Assembly (NCBI GenBank): GCA_937995345.1
Contig: CALKKS010000007.1
Location: forward strand, 1-64,000
Length of the DNA stretch: 64,000 nucleotides
From: an uncultured Collinsella sp.
GTDB taxonomy: Bacteria; Actinomycetota; Coriobacteriia; Coriobacteriales; Coriobacteriaceae
Reading direction: 5' to 3'
The notes below the pieces were generated by a model. That model had not been told where the DNA came from, did no database searches, and worked only from the letters and a program-made list of their open reading frames with translations. The position numbers and the translations under genes are program-made. Positions 24,849 through 32,672 of this stretch are shown here, piece after piece; within the stretch, counting starts at the first letter, position 1, and every line of letters starts with the position of its first letter.

Positions 24849-25595
24849 ATGCTCGCGGAAGATAGGCTCAATGCGATCGTCTCGATGGTGCAGCAGGCTG
24901 GCTCAGTAACGGTGCCAGAGCTTGCCGATGCCCTGGGTGTGACGGCTTCTACCATTCGACGCGACCTGCAGACACTTGACCGAGCGCACCGCATCGCCAA
25001 GGTGCACGGAGGGGCGACAAGTCTGGAGCGCGCGCACGTGACGCGCGACTTAACGATCAGTGAGCGCAGTGATCTCCATAACGACGAAAAGGAGCGCATC
25101 TGCGCTCGCGCCGCGGCGCTCGTGGAGCCCGAGAGCTTTGTGTACATCGATTCGGGTTCGACGACGCTCAGGCTCATCGAGCATCTTCCGCGCCTTGACG
25201 GCGTCACCTATGTGACCGACTCCGTGCTCCATGCTCAGCATCTCGCCCTGCGCGGCATGCGCACCGTGGTGCTGGGCGGCGAGCTCAAGCCCGAGACCGA
25301 GGCGCTCGTTGGTCCCGATGCCTTGGCAACCCTAGACCGCTACAACTTTAACTGCGGCTTTTGGGGCTCCAACGGCATTGCTGCCGAGCAGGGCTTTACG
25401 ACGCCCGATATCGAGGAGGCACAGGTCAAGCGCATCTCGATGCGCCGTACGGCCAAACGCTTCGTAATCTCGGATGCCAGCAAATTTGGCATGGTGGCGC
25501 CCGTCAAGTTTGCGGACTTCCGCGACGCAACGATTATCACCGCGGGTGAGGTGCCCGCCAAGTACCAGGCGATGGAAAACGTCATCACGGTTTAG
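24849..25595 (+). CDS. DeoR family transcriptional regulator
   Basis: The 248-residue protein has the N-terminal winged helix (VTVPELADALGVTASTIRRDLQTLD, residues 20-44) and the C-terminal DeoRC sensor fold, with YIDSGSTTLRLIEHL near 100. DeoR proteins are usually repressors released by a phosphorylated sugar. Its position three bases after the oxidoreductase, and the repeated sites upstream of that gene, suggest local autoregulation. Confidence 0.9.
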   Translation: MLAEDRLNAIVSMVQQAGSVTVPELADALGVTASTIRRDLQTLDRAHRIAKVHGGATSLERAHVTRDLTISERSDLHNDEKERICARAAALVEPESFVYIDSGSTTLRLIEHLPRLDGVTYVTDSVLHAQHLALRGMRTVVLGGELKPETEALVGPDALATLDRYNFNCGFWGSNGIAAEQGFTTPDIEEAQVKRISMRRTAKRFVISDASKFGMVAPVKFADFRDATIITAGEVPAKYQAMENVITV

Positions 25596-25634
25596 CAACG
25601 GGGCAAGGGCAAAACCATTTAGTTCTCTCAATAG

Positions 25635-25670
25635 AAAAGCGGCAACGTCCATTACGGGCGTTGCCGCTTT
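25635..25670 (+). terminator. Rho-independent terminator after the DeoR gene
   Basis: AAAGCGGCAACG pairs with CGTTGCCGCTTT. The short T tail and mirrored A tail suggest action in both directions. Confidence 0.85.
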
Positions 25671-25687
25671 CGTTGTCTGCCGGTTTG

Positions 25688-25903
25688 TCTAAATCTGTAA
25701 CAACCAGACCGTTAAAAGTGGGCTAGGTGTTACAAATCGAGATGCTTCCGAACCGCGCCGTCCCTTTGTCTCAATCTGTAACATCTTGGAACGATTTTGC
25801 CGAGTTACTGTTACAGATTGAGATTTTCCCTTGAGGGGGATTCGAATGTCTCGATCTGTAACAGATAGACCGGAAAATGGGTTCTAACTGTTACAAATCG
25901 AGA
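25688..25903. repeat. Three 55-bp palindromes at about 80-bp period
   Basis: Copies at 25688-25742, 25769-25823 and 25849-25903 are each 55 bases with 15-base arms (TCTCRATCTGTAACA and its complement, first copy slightly degraded). The interiors are related: copies 1 and 3 in one orientation, copy 2 as the reverse complement. Spacers of 26 and 25 bases separate them. The regularity resembles a repeat array, but spacers are short and unlike CRISPR. Confidence 0.85.
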
Positions 25904-25935
25904 CGTTTTGGGACCGCGGCTGAAGCCATTGCGGC

Positions 25936-26032
25936 AAAACCACCACAAAGGTGCCTGTCCCCATTGTAGTGGTTTTGACGTTTGCCCAGATAAAACCTGC
26001 CAAAATAAACCTGTCCCTTATTGGCAGGTTTT
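25936..26032. repeat. Two 41-nt palindromes with the same loop core and different stems
   Basis: Copies at 25936-25976 and 25992-26032 both have 13-base arms and a 15-base loop. Arms are AAAACCACCACAA in the first and AAAACCTGCCAAA in the second, each matched by its own partner. Both loops carry CTGTCCC at positions 7-13. The second copy covers the stop codon of the pseudouridine synthase gene. Confidence 0.88.
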
Positions 26033-26690
26033 AGGGCTCCCAGGGGCAGGGGGCTTCGATGTGGATGTGCTCGCCGGTTACGGGATGCGTGAAGGACACG
26101 CTGTGGGCGTGGAGCATCAGGCCGCAGGGACGCGGCGTGCCGTACAGGTCGTCGCCTACCAGGGGATGACGCTCGCTCGCCAGATGCACACGGATTTGGT
26201 GTTTGCGGCCGGTGAGCAGCTCGACATCGATATACGAGCGCGTGGGCAGGCCACGACGGCTCTTAAGACGCTTGAGCACCTTGACGCGCGTTTGAGACGG
26301 CTTGCCGCTTGCGCCGACGCGCATCTTGCGGCTGTCGTGACGGTCGCGGGCGATGGGCTTGTCGATGAGCTTTTCGTTCCAGTCAATCTTGCCCTCGGCG
26401 AGCGCCAGGTAGTGCTTTTCGAAAGCGTGGTCGATGACCATCTGGTCAAAGGCGGGCTGCGTCTGCTTGTCGAGCGAGAACAGCACCACGCCGGTGGTGT
26501 CGCGGTCCAGGCGGTTGAGCGGCTGCATGTCGGTCGCGGCAAAGCCGTCGCCCATCGCCAGCAGCAGGTCGCTGGCGTAGTCGGTGAGCGTGCGCTCGCC
26601 GGTGCCATCGCCGTGGACGATCATGCCGGCGGGCTTGTCGATGGCCATGAGCCAGGCGTCGCAGTAGAGGACTTGAGGTTCTTCGTTCAC
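26031..26690 (-). CDS. RluA family pseudouridine synthase
   Basis: The 219-residue enzyme converts uridine to pseudouridine in rRNA or tRNA. The catalytic Asp62 lies in NRLDRDTTG, and the RKHQIRVHL motif near 165 is present. There is no N-terminal S4 domain, so it resembles RluA or TruC more than RluC/RluD. The start is placed at the ATG after AAAGG. The target base cannot be assigned. It lies 15 bases downstream of the U32 peptidase-like gene on the same strand. Confidence 0.88.
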   Translation of the reverse strand: MNEEPQVLYCDAWLMAIDKPAGMIVHGDGTGERTLTDYASDLLLAMGDGFAATDMQPLNRLDRDTTGVVLFSLDKQTQPAFDQMVIDHAFEKHYLALAEGKIDWNEKLIDKPIARDRHDSRKMRVGASGKPSQTRVKVLKRLKSRRGLPTRSYIDVELLTGRKHQIRVHLASERHPLVGDDLYGTPRPCGLMLHAHSVSFTHPVTGEHIHIEAPCPWEP

Positions 26691-26705
26691 GTGTAAGCCT
26701 TTCGG

Positions 26706-29198
26706 TTAGCTAATTCCCACAAACATGCAGCCCGAGGTCGCCCCGCGCAGGCGGGCGGCGGGCTTGCGGCCGGCCTGCGCTGCTTCGACGGCACGACGGA
26801 CGCGGGCGACGGCACGGCCCACCTCATCCGTCTCGAGCAGCGTTCCGTCCACCATGAGACGACGCACGCCAGCATCGAGCAGCTGAGGGACCTGCGGCGT
26901 GAGGTCGATGGGGTAGGCATCGTACAGGCGAGAGCGGCCGTGGATGTCGGTGCGGACGGGCATGACCTTGCCGTCGATATTCTTGAGCGAGAGCTTGCGG
27001 GCACGCAGGCGGCAGTTGGCACAATCGTGGATGCAGCCGTTGGCAACCTGCAGAATGCAATGCTCGCTTGTCATGACGCGCGGGCGGCCAAAGACGGTGA
27101 TGCCCAGAGCCGCGGGCGCGGCGGCGCCGAGCGAGACAATCTCGTCGAGCGTGATCTCGGGCGAGAACCAAAACGCACCGGCTCCGCGCTCGGCAAGCGC
27201 TTCCATGCAGGGCGTGTTATGAACCGGCAGGCAAGAGCGAATCTCGGCCGTGGCGCCAACCTGGGCAGCCAGGGCAAGCTCGGAGATATTGCCGACGGCG
27301 ACGGTGGCTCCGGCATTGATCCAGGGATCGACGCGTACGTGGTCAACGGCGCGGCAGACCTCGTCGAGTATGGGCACGATACCCTGCTCAAGCGCGTCGG
27401 CGGGGGAGAGACCGGCGGCCTCGAGCGCGTCGGTGGTCATATAGATGCGCGCGGCACCCTCGGCACGAGCTGCCTCGGCGGCTTCGAGCGTGGTGACGGC
27501 GGCGCAGATCTGCGGCTCGTCGCGGTAATGCTCGGGCATGGCGCGCGTACATTTGTCGAGTACCGGCAACTCGAGCGTATTCGCACGCTCCTCGTACGGC
27601 GCCAGAATGGCCTCCTCCAGTGCCTTGCACGCGGCGGCGCGCACCTTATGCACGGCGGAGAAGCCCATACCGCAGCCGGCGTCGAGCGAAACGTCAAAGC
27701 TCGTTGCCTCAAAGGGCGAGGAGCCCATGCGGCCCACATGCTCAACCAGGTCTGCCGCCTCGACGGCGCGGGTCTTGGCGGCCTCGACGGTGAAGCCCGT
27801 GGCGGTGGCGGTGAGCGCGGGGTTGTCACAGCAGGTGAGTGTGACGGTAAACGGCTCGCCTAGGCGCGCCACGACGGACACATCAACAGCTCGGCGGCGC
27901 AGCACATCGCGCTTGAGCGCGGCGCCGGCGGCGTCGATGGCACGCTGGCTGCGGATGACGCGTACGCGGCAGCCCTCGGGCATGCTGCGGGGCACGCGAC
28001 ATTCGATGATGTCGCCCGCAGCGGCATCATCGGCGGCAATGGTGGTCAGGAACTGGTCGAACTCATCGTCGTGGCGAAGCTCCAGCAGGTCGCCCTTGCC
28101 CACGGGCTCAAACAACTCAATGCGGGCGATGGCGGCGCGGCGACGGCGGTCGTCGGGCTTGAGGCCGCGCACATCGCGGTTTGCCGGGCGGCTGCCCAGC
28201 ACCGTGCCCACGATCTGGCCGCGGTTGTTGGAACGCTCATAGCTCATCATCTCGTCGCCCGAGGTGCCGTCCTGATAGGCGTGCGTAAAGTCGCGGTTGA
28301 AGCAGCGCTTGAGCTGGCGCTGGCGGGCGGCTTCCTCGTCCTTGGCAACGGTGGCTCCGGATAGCATGTCGTCAATTTCGTGACGATACACATCAACGAT
28401 GGAGTACACGTAATCGGGCGCCTTCATGCGGCCCTCGAGCTTGAGCGACGCGGCACCGGCGTCATACAGACGGCGAACAAGCTGCGAGGTGTTGGTGTCA
28501 CGCGGGCATAGCGCACGCTCGCGGCCGGCGGGGGAGAGCGCGCGACCGTTCTCGTCGATCAGCTCGTAGGGCAGGCGGCAGGGCTGGGCGCACATGCCGC
28601 GGTTGGCCGATCGTCCCGCCATGGCAAAGCTCGAAAGCAGGCACAGGCCCGAGTAGCAAAAGCAGATGGCGCCGTGGCTAAAGACCTCAAGGTCCACATC
28701 GGGCGCGGCATCGTGAATGGTGGCAATTTCGTCGATGGAAAGCTCGCGCGAGAGAGTCACGCGGTCGGCGCCCTGCTCGCGGCACCAAAGGGTTCCGCGG
28801 TCGTCGTGGATGTTCGCCTGGGTTGAGATGTGCGTCTCGATACCGGGCATCGTGCGCTTGACCTCAAAGAACAGGCCCCAGTCCTGGATGATGAAGGCGT
28901 CGGCGCCCAACGTGGAGCAGCGATGGATGAGTTGCAACGCATCGCCCATCTCGGACTGCTTGATGACGATGTTGACCGTGACGTAGACGCGCGACCCGGC
29001 TAGATGTGCGGCGCGGCAGGCTTGATCAAAGGCCTCGTCGGTAAAGTTGGTGGCCTTGCGGCGGGCGTTGAAGCTGCCCATGCCGCAGTAGATGGCATCT
29101 GCCCCGGCGGCGAGTGCGGCGGCAAAGGGCTCGGGCCCTCCGGCGGGCGCCAAAAGCTCGGGTCTGCGGTTGGTGGTTCGACTGGCGGTTGCGGTCAT
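26706..29198 (-). CDS. rlhA: U32 family peptidase-like protein, probable 23S rRNA C2501 hydroxylase
   Basis: The 830-residue protein has the U32 domain first (PELLAPAGGPEPFAAALAAGADAIYCG, then SHGAICFCYSGLCLLSSFAMAGRSANRGMCAQPCR near 175-210 with several cysteines), followed by a DUF3656-type region and a C-terminal part with more cysteines (CIHDCANCRLRARKL). E. coli RlhA has the U32 plus DUF3656 layout and makes 5-hydroxycytidine in 23S rRNA, drawing on prephenate and iron-sulfur. Length and order fit, but other U32 proteins cannot be excluded. The pseudouridine synthase gene next to it also points to RNA modification. Confidence 0.7.
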   Translation of the reverse strand: MTATASRTTNRRPELLAPAGGPEPFAAALAAGADAIYCGMGSFNARRKATNFTDEAFDQACRAAHLAGSRVYVTVNIVIKQSEMGDALQLIHRCSTLGADAFIIQDWGLFFEVKRTMPGIETHISTQANIHDDRGTLWCREQGADRVTLSRELSIDEIATIHDAAPDVDLEVFSHGAICFCYSGLCLLSSFAMAGRSANRGMCAQPCRLPYELIDENGRALSPAGRERALCPRDTNTSQLVRRLYDAGAASLKLEGRMKAPDYVYSIVDVYRHEIDDMLSGATVAKDEEAARQRQLKRCFNRDFTHAYQDGTSGDEMMSYERSNNRGQIVGTVLGSRPANRDVRGLKPDDRRRRAAIARIELFEPVGKGDLLELRHDDEFDQFLTTIAADDAAAGDIIECRVPRSMPEGCRVRVIRSQRAIDAAGAALKRDVLRRRAVDVSVVARLGEPFTVTLTCCDNPALTATATGFTVEAAKTRAVEAADLVEHVGRMGSSPFEATSFDVSLDAGCGMGFSAVHKVRAAACKALEEAILAPYEERANTLELPVLDKCTRAMPEHYRDEPQICAAVTTLEAAEAARAEGAARIYMTTDALEAAGLSPADALEQGIVPILDEVCRAVDHVRVDPWINAGATVAVGNISELALAAQVGATAEIRSCLPVHNTPCMEALAERGAGAFWFSPEITLDEIVSLGAAAPAALGITVFGRPRVMTSEHCILQVANGCIHDCANCRLRARKLSLKNIDGKVMPVRTDIHGRSRLYDAYPIDLTPQVPQLLDAGVRRLMVDGTLLETDEVGRAVARVRRAVEAAQAGRKPAARLRGATSGCMFVGIS

Positions 29199-29301
29199 AT
29201 CCTGCCTTTCAAAATGCTCAGATATTCAAAAGTATAGTGGTGCTGTTGCGGCGGACGAGCCCTGTGGCCCAAGCAGGATAAAGTCTTCAGCAGCCCTTGC
29301 A

Positions 29302-29380
29302 GCAAAAATGAACCGTTTCCCTCCGTCCCCTATGGATCACCTGATCGGCTGGGGACGGAGGGAAGCGGATCGTTTTGAGC
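29302..29380. repeat. 79-nt palindrome with GTCCCC arms (before ridA)
   Basis: TTTCCCTCCGTCCCC at the inner end of the left arm (29302-29330) pairs with GGGGACGGAGGGAA on the right (29351-29380); the outer parts also pair with a few mismatches. A related half copy lies at 30032-30070 on the other side of ridA. Confidence 0.75.
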
Positions 29381-29496
29381 TTCACCGTCCGGTCGTGCCG
29401 TTCAGCGGCCGACAGAGGCCGTTGGGCGATAAAAGATTCTCGCAACGTGATAATAATCTTGCATCGCGCGGAAACCTTGAGTACTATCCCAATCAA

Positions 29497-29542
29497 GCGC
29501 GGCGTTCAGACCGAACTGTGCCTCCCGGTGTGAACGCCGCGC
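29497..29542 (+). promoter_or_regulatory. Hairpin in the ridA leader
   Basis: GCGCGGCGTTCA pairs perfectly with TGAACGCCGCGC around a 22-base loop, ending 34 bases before the ridA start. No T-run follows directly, so it is more likely a stability or regulatory element than a terminator. Confidence 0.5.
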
Positions 29543-29576
29543 TCACGCTCTTTCAACTGATCGTAAGGAGATAAAC

Positions 29577-29954
29577 ATGAGCAAGACCGTCGTGTCTTCC
29601 GATAACGCACCCGCAGCCATCGGTCCGTATTCCCCCGGCATCCAGACCGGCAGCATGGTGTTCCTGTCCGGCCAGCTGGGCATCGACCCCGCAACCGGCA
29701 AGATGCCCGAGGGCGTCGAGGCTCAGGCCAAGCAGTCCCTTGCTAACGTCGAGGCCCTGCTGACCGCTGCCGGCGCCACCTTTGCCGATGTCGTCAAGAC
29801 CACGGTTTACCTGGCCGACATCGCCGACTTCGCTGCCGTGAACGAGATTTATGCATCCAAGTTCGAGGCTCCGTTCCCCGCGCGCAGCGCTTTCCAGGTT
29901 GCCGCCCTTCCGGCCGGCGGTCTGGTCGAGATCGAAGTCGTCGCCGCTCTCTAA
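29577..29954 (+). CDS. ridA: RidA family enamine/imine deaminase
   Basis: RidA hydrolyses reactive 2-aminoacrylate and other enamines to keto acids and ammonia, protecting PLP enzymes. The 125-residue protein has PYSPGIQTGSMVFLSGQLG near residues 17-35 and the catalytic Arg103 in PARSAFQVAALP. ATG follows TAAGGAG. The diaminopropionate ammonia-lyase encoded at 49141 forms 2-aminoacrylate, so a functional link is plausible, though RidA is a general housekeeping enzyme. Confidence 0.92.
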   Translation: MSKTVVSSDNAPAAIGPYSPGIQTGSMVFLSGQLGIDPATGKMPEGVEAQAKQSLANVEALLTAAGATFADVVKTTVYLADIADFAAVNEIYASKFEAPFPARSAFQVAALPAGGLVEIEVVAAL

Positions 29955-29983
29955 GGTGTTGGCAACAGCTAAACATGACATGC

Positions 29984-30018
29984 AAAAAGACCCTGCAGCG
30001 CGAGCTGCAGGGTCTTTT
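29984..30018 (+). terminator. Rho-independent terminator after ridA
   Basis: AAAAGACCCTGCAG pairs with CTGCAGGGTCTTTT around GCGCGAG-type loop bases. The A/T-rich ends on both sides suit bidirectional use between convergent genes. Confidence 0.88.
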
Positions 30019-30031
30019 GTCAAGCGGTACG

Positions 30032-30070
30032 ACAAAAATGACCCGTTTCCCCTCGTCCCCAAGGGATCAC
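30032..30070. repeat. Half copy of the GTCCCC palindrome (after ridA)
   Basis: Reads AAAAATGACCCGTTTCCCC then TCGTCCCCAAGGGATCAC, matching the left half of the palindrome at 29302 with a few changes. The second arm is missing, so it is probably a decayed or partial copy. It abuts the end of the regulator gene. Confidence 0.65.
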
Positions 30071-30072
30071 GT

Positions 30073-30729
30073 TTAGCCTTCCTTGCGGACTTTTTGCAGG
30101 TAGCGGTAGACGCTGGGCTCCGAGATGCCCAGCGCGGTGGCAGCGCAGGCCACGGCGCCCTTGAGCATGAACACCCCGTTGCTGTTGAGGTGGCGAATGA
30201 CGTCCACGCGGTCGCTCTGACCAAGCGACGCTACATCCAGCCCGCGCGCGCTCAGCAACTCGGCAATGCTGCGGTCGATGAGCTCCTGTGTGGACTCCGA
30301 AAGACTTTCGACCTCGATGGGGGCGGGCTCCGTGCGCGTCGGCGCCGCGTCGAAGCATGCCATGAGCTGCTGCGCCATGGTGTTGATGGAGCGCACGGTC
30401 GAGAGGTCGGTGTTGACGCAGAGCATACCGACGATCTCGTTATCTTCGCGGATAAAGTACGTCGCTGACTCCAACGTCTTGCCACCGGCACCGCGCCCCT
30501 CGTAGCCCGTAATAAACGGCAGGTCGCGATACTTGGGGTCGTGCATAATCTTGAGCGCCAGATCGGTGGCGGGACCTCCGACCTTACGGCCGCTTACGAT
30601 GCCGTTGCGAATATCGACGATGGCGTGGTCGGGATCCGAGAAATCATGCAGCACGATCTCGCTGTTCTTACCGAGTATCTGCTCCAGGAAATCGACCATC
30701 GGCAAAAAGCGACGTACGGTCTCGTTCAC
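30073..30729 (-). CDS. YheO-type regulator (PAS-like domain plus helix-turn-helix)
   Basis: The 218-residue protein has the YheO-like PAS domain at about 10-125 (LEQILGKNSEIVLHDFSD, then GKTLESATYFIREDNEIVGMLCVNTD) and a C-terminal helix-turn-helix (FMLKGAVACAATALGISEPSVYRYLQK). Relatives such as DauR control amino-acid or nucleobase use. The GTG at 30729 is chosen for AAAGGAG six bases upstream; the longer frame has no such site. It is divergent from the nucleobase permease and is the likely regulator of it. A paralog lies at 48210. Confidence 0.82.
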   Translation of the reverse strand: MNETVRRFLPMVDFLEQILGKNSEIVLHDFSDPDHAIVDIRNGIVSGRKVGGPATDLALKIMHDPKYRDLPFITGYEGRGAGGKTLESATYFIREDNEIVGMLCVNTDLSTVRSINTMAQQLMACFDAAPTRTEPAPIEVESLSESTQELIDRSIAELLSARGLDVASLGQSDRVDVIRHLNSNGVFMLKGAVACAATALGISEPSVYRYLQKVRKEG

Positions 30730-31081
30730 GGGCAACTCCTTTGGGTGAAATCGGAAATGTTCATAACAATTTTTTCTCATGGTAACACGCTGCTCTTCAT
30801 CTCGTATATCCGCAGGTACATTGCGTAATACAGACGAACGGTAGGAATTTGGCGGTAAACGGTTGACCAAAAGAAAAGTTAGATGTTATTTTGACCAGAC
30901 ACTTTCCTGACCTGCGGAAACGCATTATCTCAGCTGAAGAATAGTCTGATAACAAAAAATTATTATTGAGAATGAGAATCATCTTTAATACGATATGCAA
31001 CGAAGGCACAACCTCAACCCCGCACTGCGTCACAATAGAGCGTTAGATGCGAAAACAACTATTTCGAGGATTGGTGGTCAA
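30730..31081. other. Regulatory gap between the regulator and permease genes
   Basis: An AT-rich stretch with TAACAAAAAATTATTATT near 30950 and a Fur-like box at 30967-30981. No riboswitch of the purine class was recognised, and no gene is supported. Confidence 0.5.
30967..30981. promoter_or_regulatory. Fur/PerR-like 7-1-7 box upstream of the permease
   Basis: TGAGAATGAGAATCA matches the TGATAAT-N-ATTATCA consensus in 12 of 14 positions. It lies 100 bases before the permease start. Iron control of a purine permease would be unexpected, so this may be chance in AT-rich DNA. Confidence 0.3.
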
Positions 31082-32476
31082 ATGACCCAGGAGACGGTTA
31101 AGAACGGCACTGAAGCCCTGTTCACTCGTGAAGGCATGCCTCCCGTTAAAGAAATGATCCCGTGTGCCCTTCAGCACGTACTGGCTTCGTTTGCCGGTAT
31201 CATCACCCCGGCTGTCATCATGGCCGGCGTCTACGGCTTTAATAGCCAGCAGAGTACCGACATCATCCAGGTCGCGCTCATTCTTTCGGCAATCGACACG
31301 GCCCTTCAGGCCTTCGCTCCCTTCCGTCGCATCGGCGGCGGCCTGCCCATCGTCATGGGCGTTTCGTTCGCGTTCTTACCGGCCCTGCAGGCCATGGGTG
31401 CCTCGGGCTTTAGCTTTGGTGCGCTGCTGGGCGGCGAGATCGTCGGCGGCGCCGTCGCGGTCCTCTTTGGTCTGGCCTACAGCAAGATTAAGTGGCTGTT
31501 CCCGCCCGTCGTGACTGGTACGGTCATCTTCTCCATTGGCGTCTCTCTCTATCCTACGGCCGTCAAGTATATGGCCGGCGGTATGGGCACGCCGCTGTGG
31601 GGCACTCCGCAGGCCTGGTGCGTCGCTCTGATCACCTTCGCCGTGGTCTTTGCGCTCGCCAACTTTGGCAAGGGCACGCTCAAGCTGGGCTCCGTATTCT
31701 TTGGCATGATCGTTGGCATGATCGTTTCGATCCCCTTTGGCATGATCGACTTCTCCAGCGTCGCCACCGCCCAGGTCTTCGCCCTTCCCAAGCTCATGCC
31801 CTATGCGCTCGAGTTTGATCCCGAGGTCTGCATTACCCTCGCTGTCGTGTTCCCCATGGTCGCCATCCAGGTCATCGGCGATGTGTCCGCAGCCTGCCTG
31901 GGCTCCATCGACCGTATGCCGACCGAGCGCGAGCTCTCCGGCGCCATCGTCTCCCAGGGCCTCACCTCTATGGTCGGCGGCTTCCTCGGCGGCCTTCCCA
32001 CGAGCGCCCTTGGCCAGAACGTGGGCATCATCTGCTCCAACAAGGTCGTCAACAAGTGGGTCTTTGTGATCATCGCGGCCGTCTTTGCCATCGCCGGTCT
32101 GTTCCCGCAGCTCTCTGCCGTGCTCTCCGCAATCCCGCAGCCCGTCATCGGCGGCGCTACCGTCGGCGTCTTTGGCACCATCACCATGAATGGTGTGCGC
32201 ATGTTCACCCGCGAAGGCCTCACGCAGCGCACCACCACCATCGTCGGTACCTCGGTCGTCTTTGGCCTGGGCATCTGGATGGCCAGCGGCTGCCTCGCCG
32301 GCGAGGGCATGCCCACCTGGGTGTCCACCGTCATCGGCTCCAACGCCGTGACCCCCACTGCCATCATGGCCATCGTGCTTAACCTGATCCTTCCGCAGAC
32401 GCCGGTCGTGGCTCAGCACATCGATGCCGCCAAGGATGCTGCCGTGGATCTGGTCTTGCCCGAGAGCAAGAAGTAA
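31082..32476 (+). CDS. Nucleobase:cation symporter-2 family permease (xanthine/uracil type)
   Basis: The 464-residue inner-membrane protein imports a purine or pyrimidine base with a cation. About 12-14 membrane segments are visible. QHVLASFAGIITPAVIMAG is the first, and the signature region near VIGDVSAACLGSIDR and GLPTSALGQNVGII (residues 265-315) matches the NAT/NCS2 family, with Gln and Asn in QNVG. The genes that follow (ssnA, ygfK, xdhD) suggest xanthine or urate as substrate. ATG follows GAGG with an imperfect spacing. Confidence 0.87.
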   Translation: MTQETVKNGTEALFTREGMPPVKEMIPCALQHVLASFAGIITPAVIMAGVYGFNSQQSTDIIQVALILSAIDTALQAFAPFRRIGGGLPIVMGVSFAFLPALQAMGASGFSFGALLGGEIVGGAVAVLFGLAYSKIKWLFPPVVTGTVIFSIGVSLYPTAVKYMAGGMGTPLWGTPQAWCVALITFAVVFALANFGKGTLKLGSVFFGMIVGMIVSIPFGMIDFSSVATAQVFALPKLMPYALEFDPEVCITLAVVFPMVAIQVIGDVSAACLGSIDRMPTERELSGAIVSQGLTSMVGGFLGGLPTSALGQNVGIICSNKVVNKWVFVIIAAVFAIAGLFPQLSAVLSAIPQPVIGGATVGVFGTITMNGVRMFTREGLTQRTTTIVGTSVVFGLGIWMASGCLAGEGMPTWVSTVIGSNAVTPTAIMAIVLNLILPQTPVVAQHIDAAKDAAVDLVLPESKK

Positions 32477-32672
32477 CCAATTCGGTGCTACTCGTCGGCG
32501 GACGTATCGCCTCGTCCGTCGACGTCTTGCGGCGCCAAGCCGCACTTCAAAGGGCTTGTCCCTTTGGTGAAGCGTTGACGGGAGAGGGCCCGTTTCCGGT
32601 GTAGGCCGGCGCTTCGCACTTCCGCTATGTCAGAGGTGTCAAACCCCGCCTTTGATGTTGAAGGGAGCACTC

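Larger units (their letters stand above)
25596..26030. other. Gap made almost entirely of a terminator and palindromic repeats
   Basis: After the terminator at 25635-25670 come three 55-base palindromes (25688-25903) and two 41-base palindromes (25936-26032). No coding sequence is supported. Confidence 0.75.
29199..29576. other. Gap between divergent rlhA-like and ridA genes
   Basis: Holds a palindrome at 29302-29380 and a strong leader hairpin at 29497-29542 before ridA. Promoters for both genes must lie here, but no convincing -35/-10 pair was found. Confidence 0.6.

Noticed and set aside
25688..25903. Possible CRISPR array
   Set aside because: Only three repeats, each 55 bp and fully palindromic with differing interiors, one inverted, and spacers of 25-26 bp; no cas genes are nearby.
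30730..31081. Purine riboswitch before the permease
   Set aside because: No conserved purine-aptamer core or paired arms could be found in the leader.
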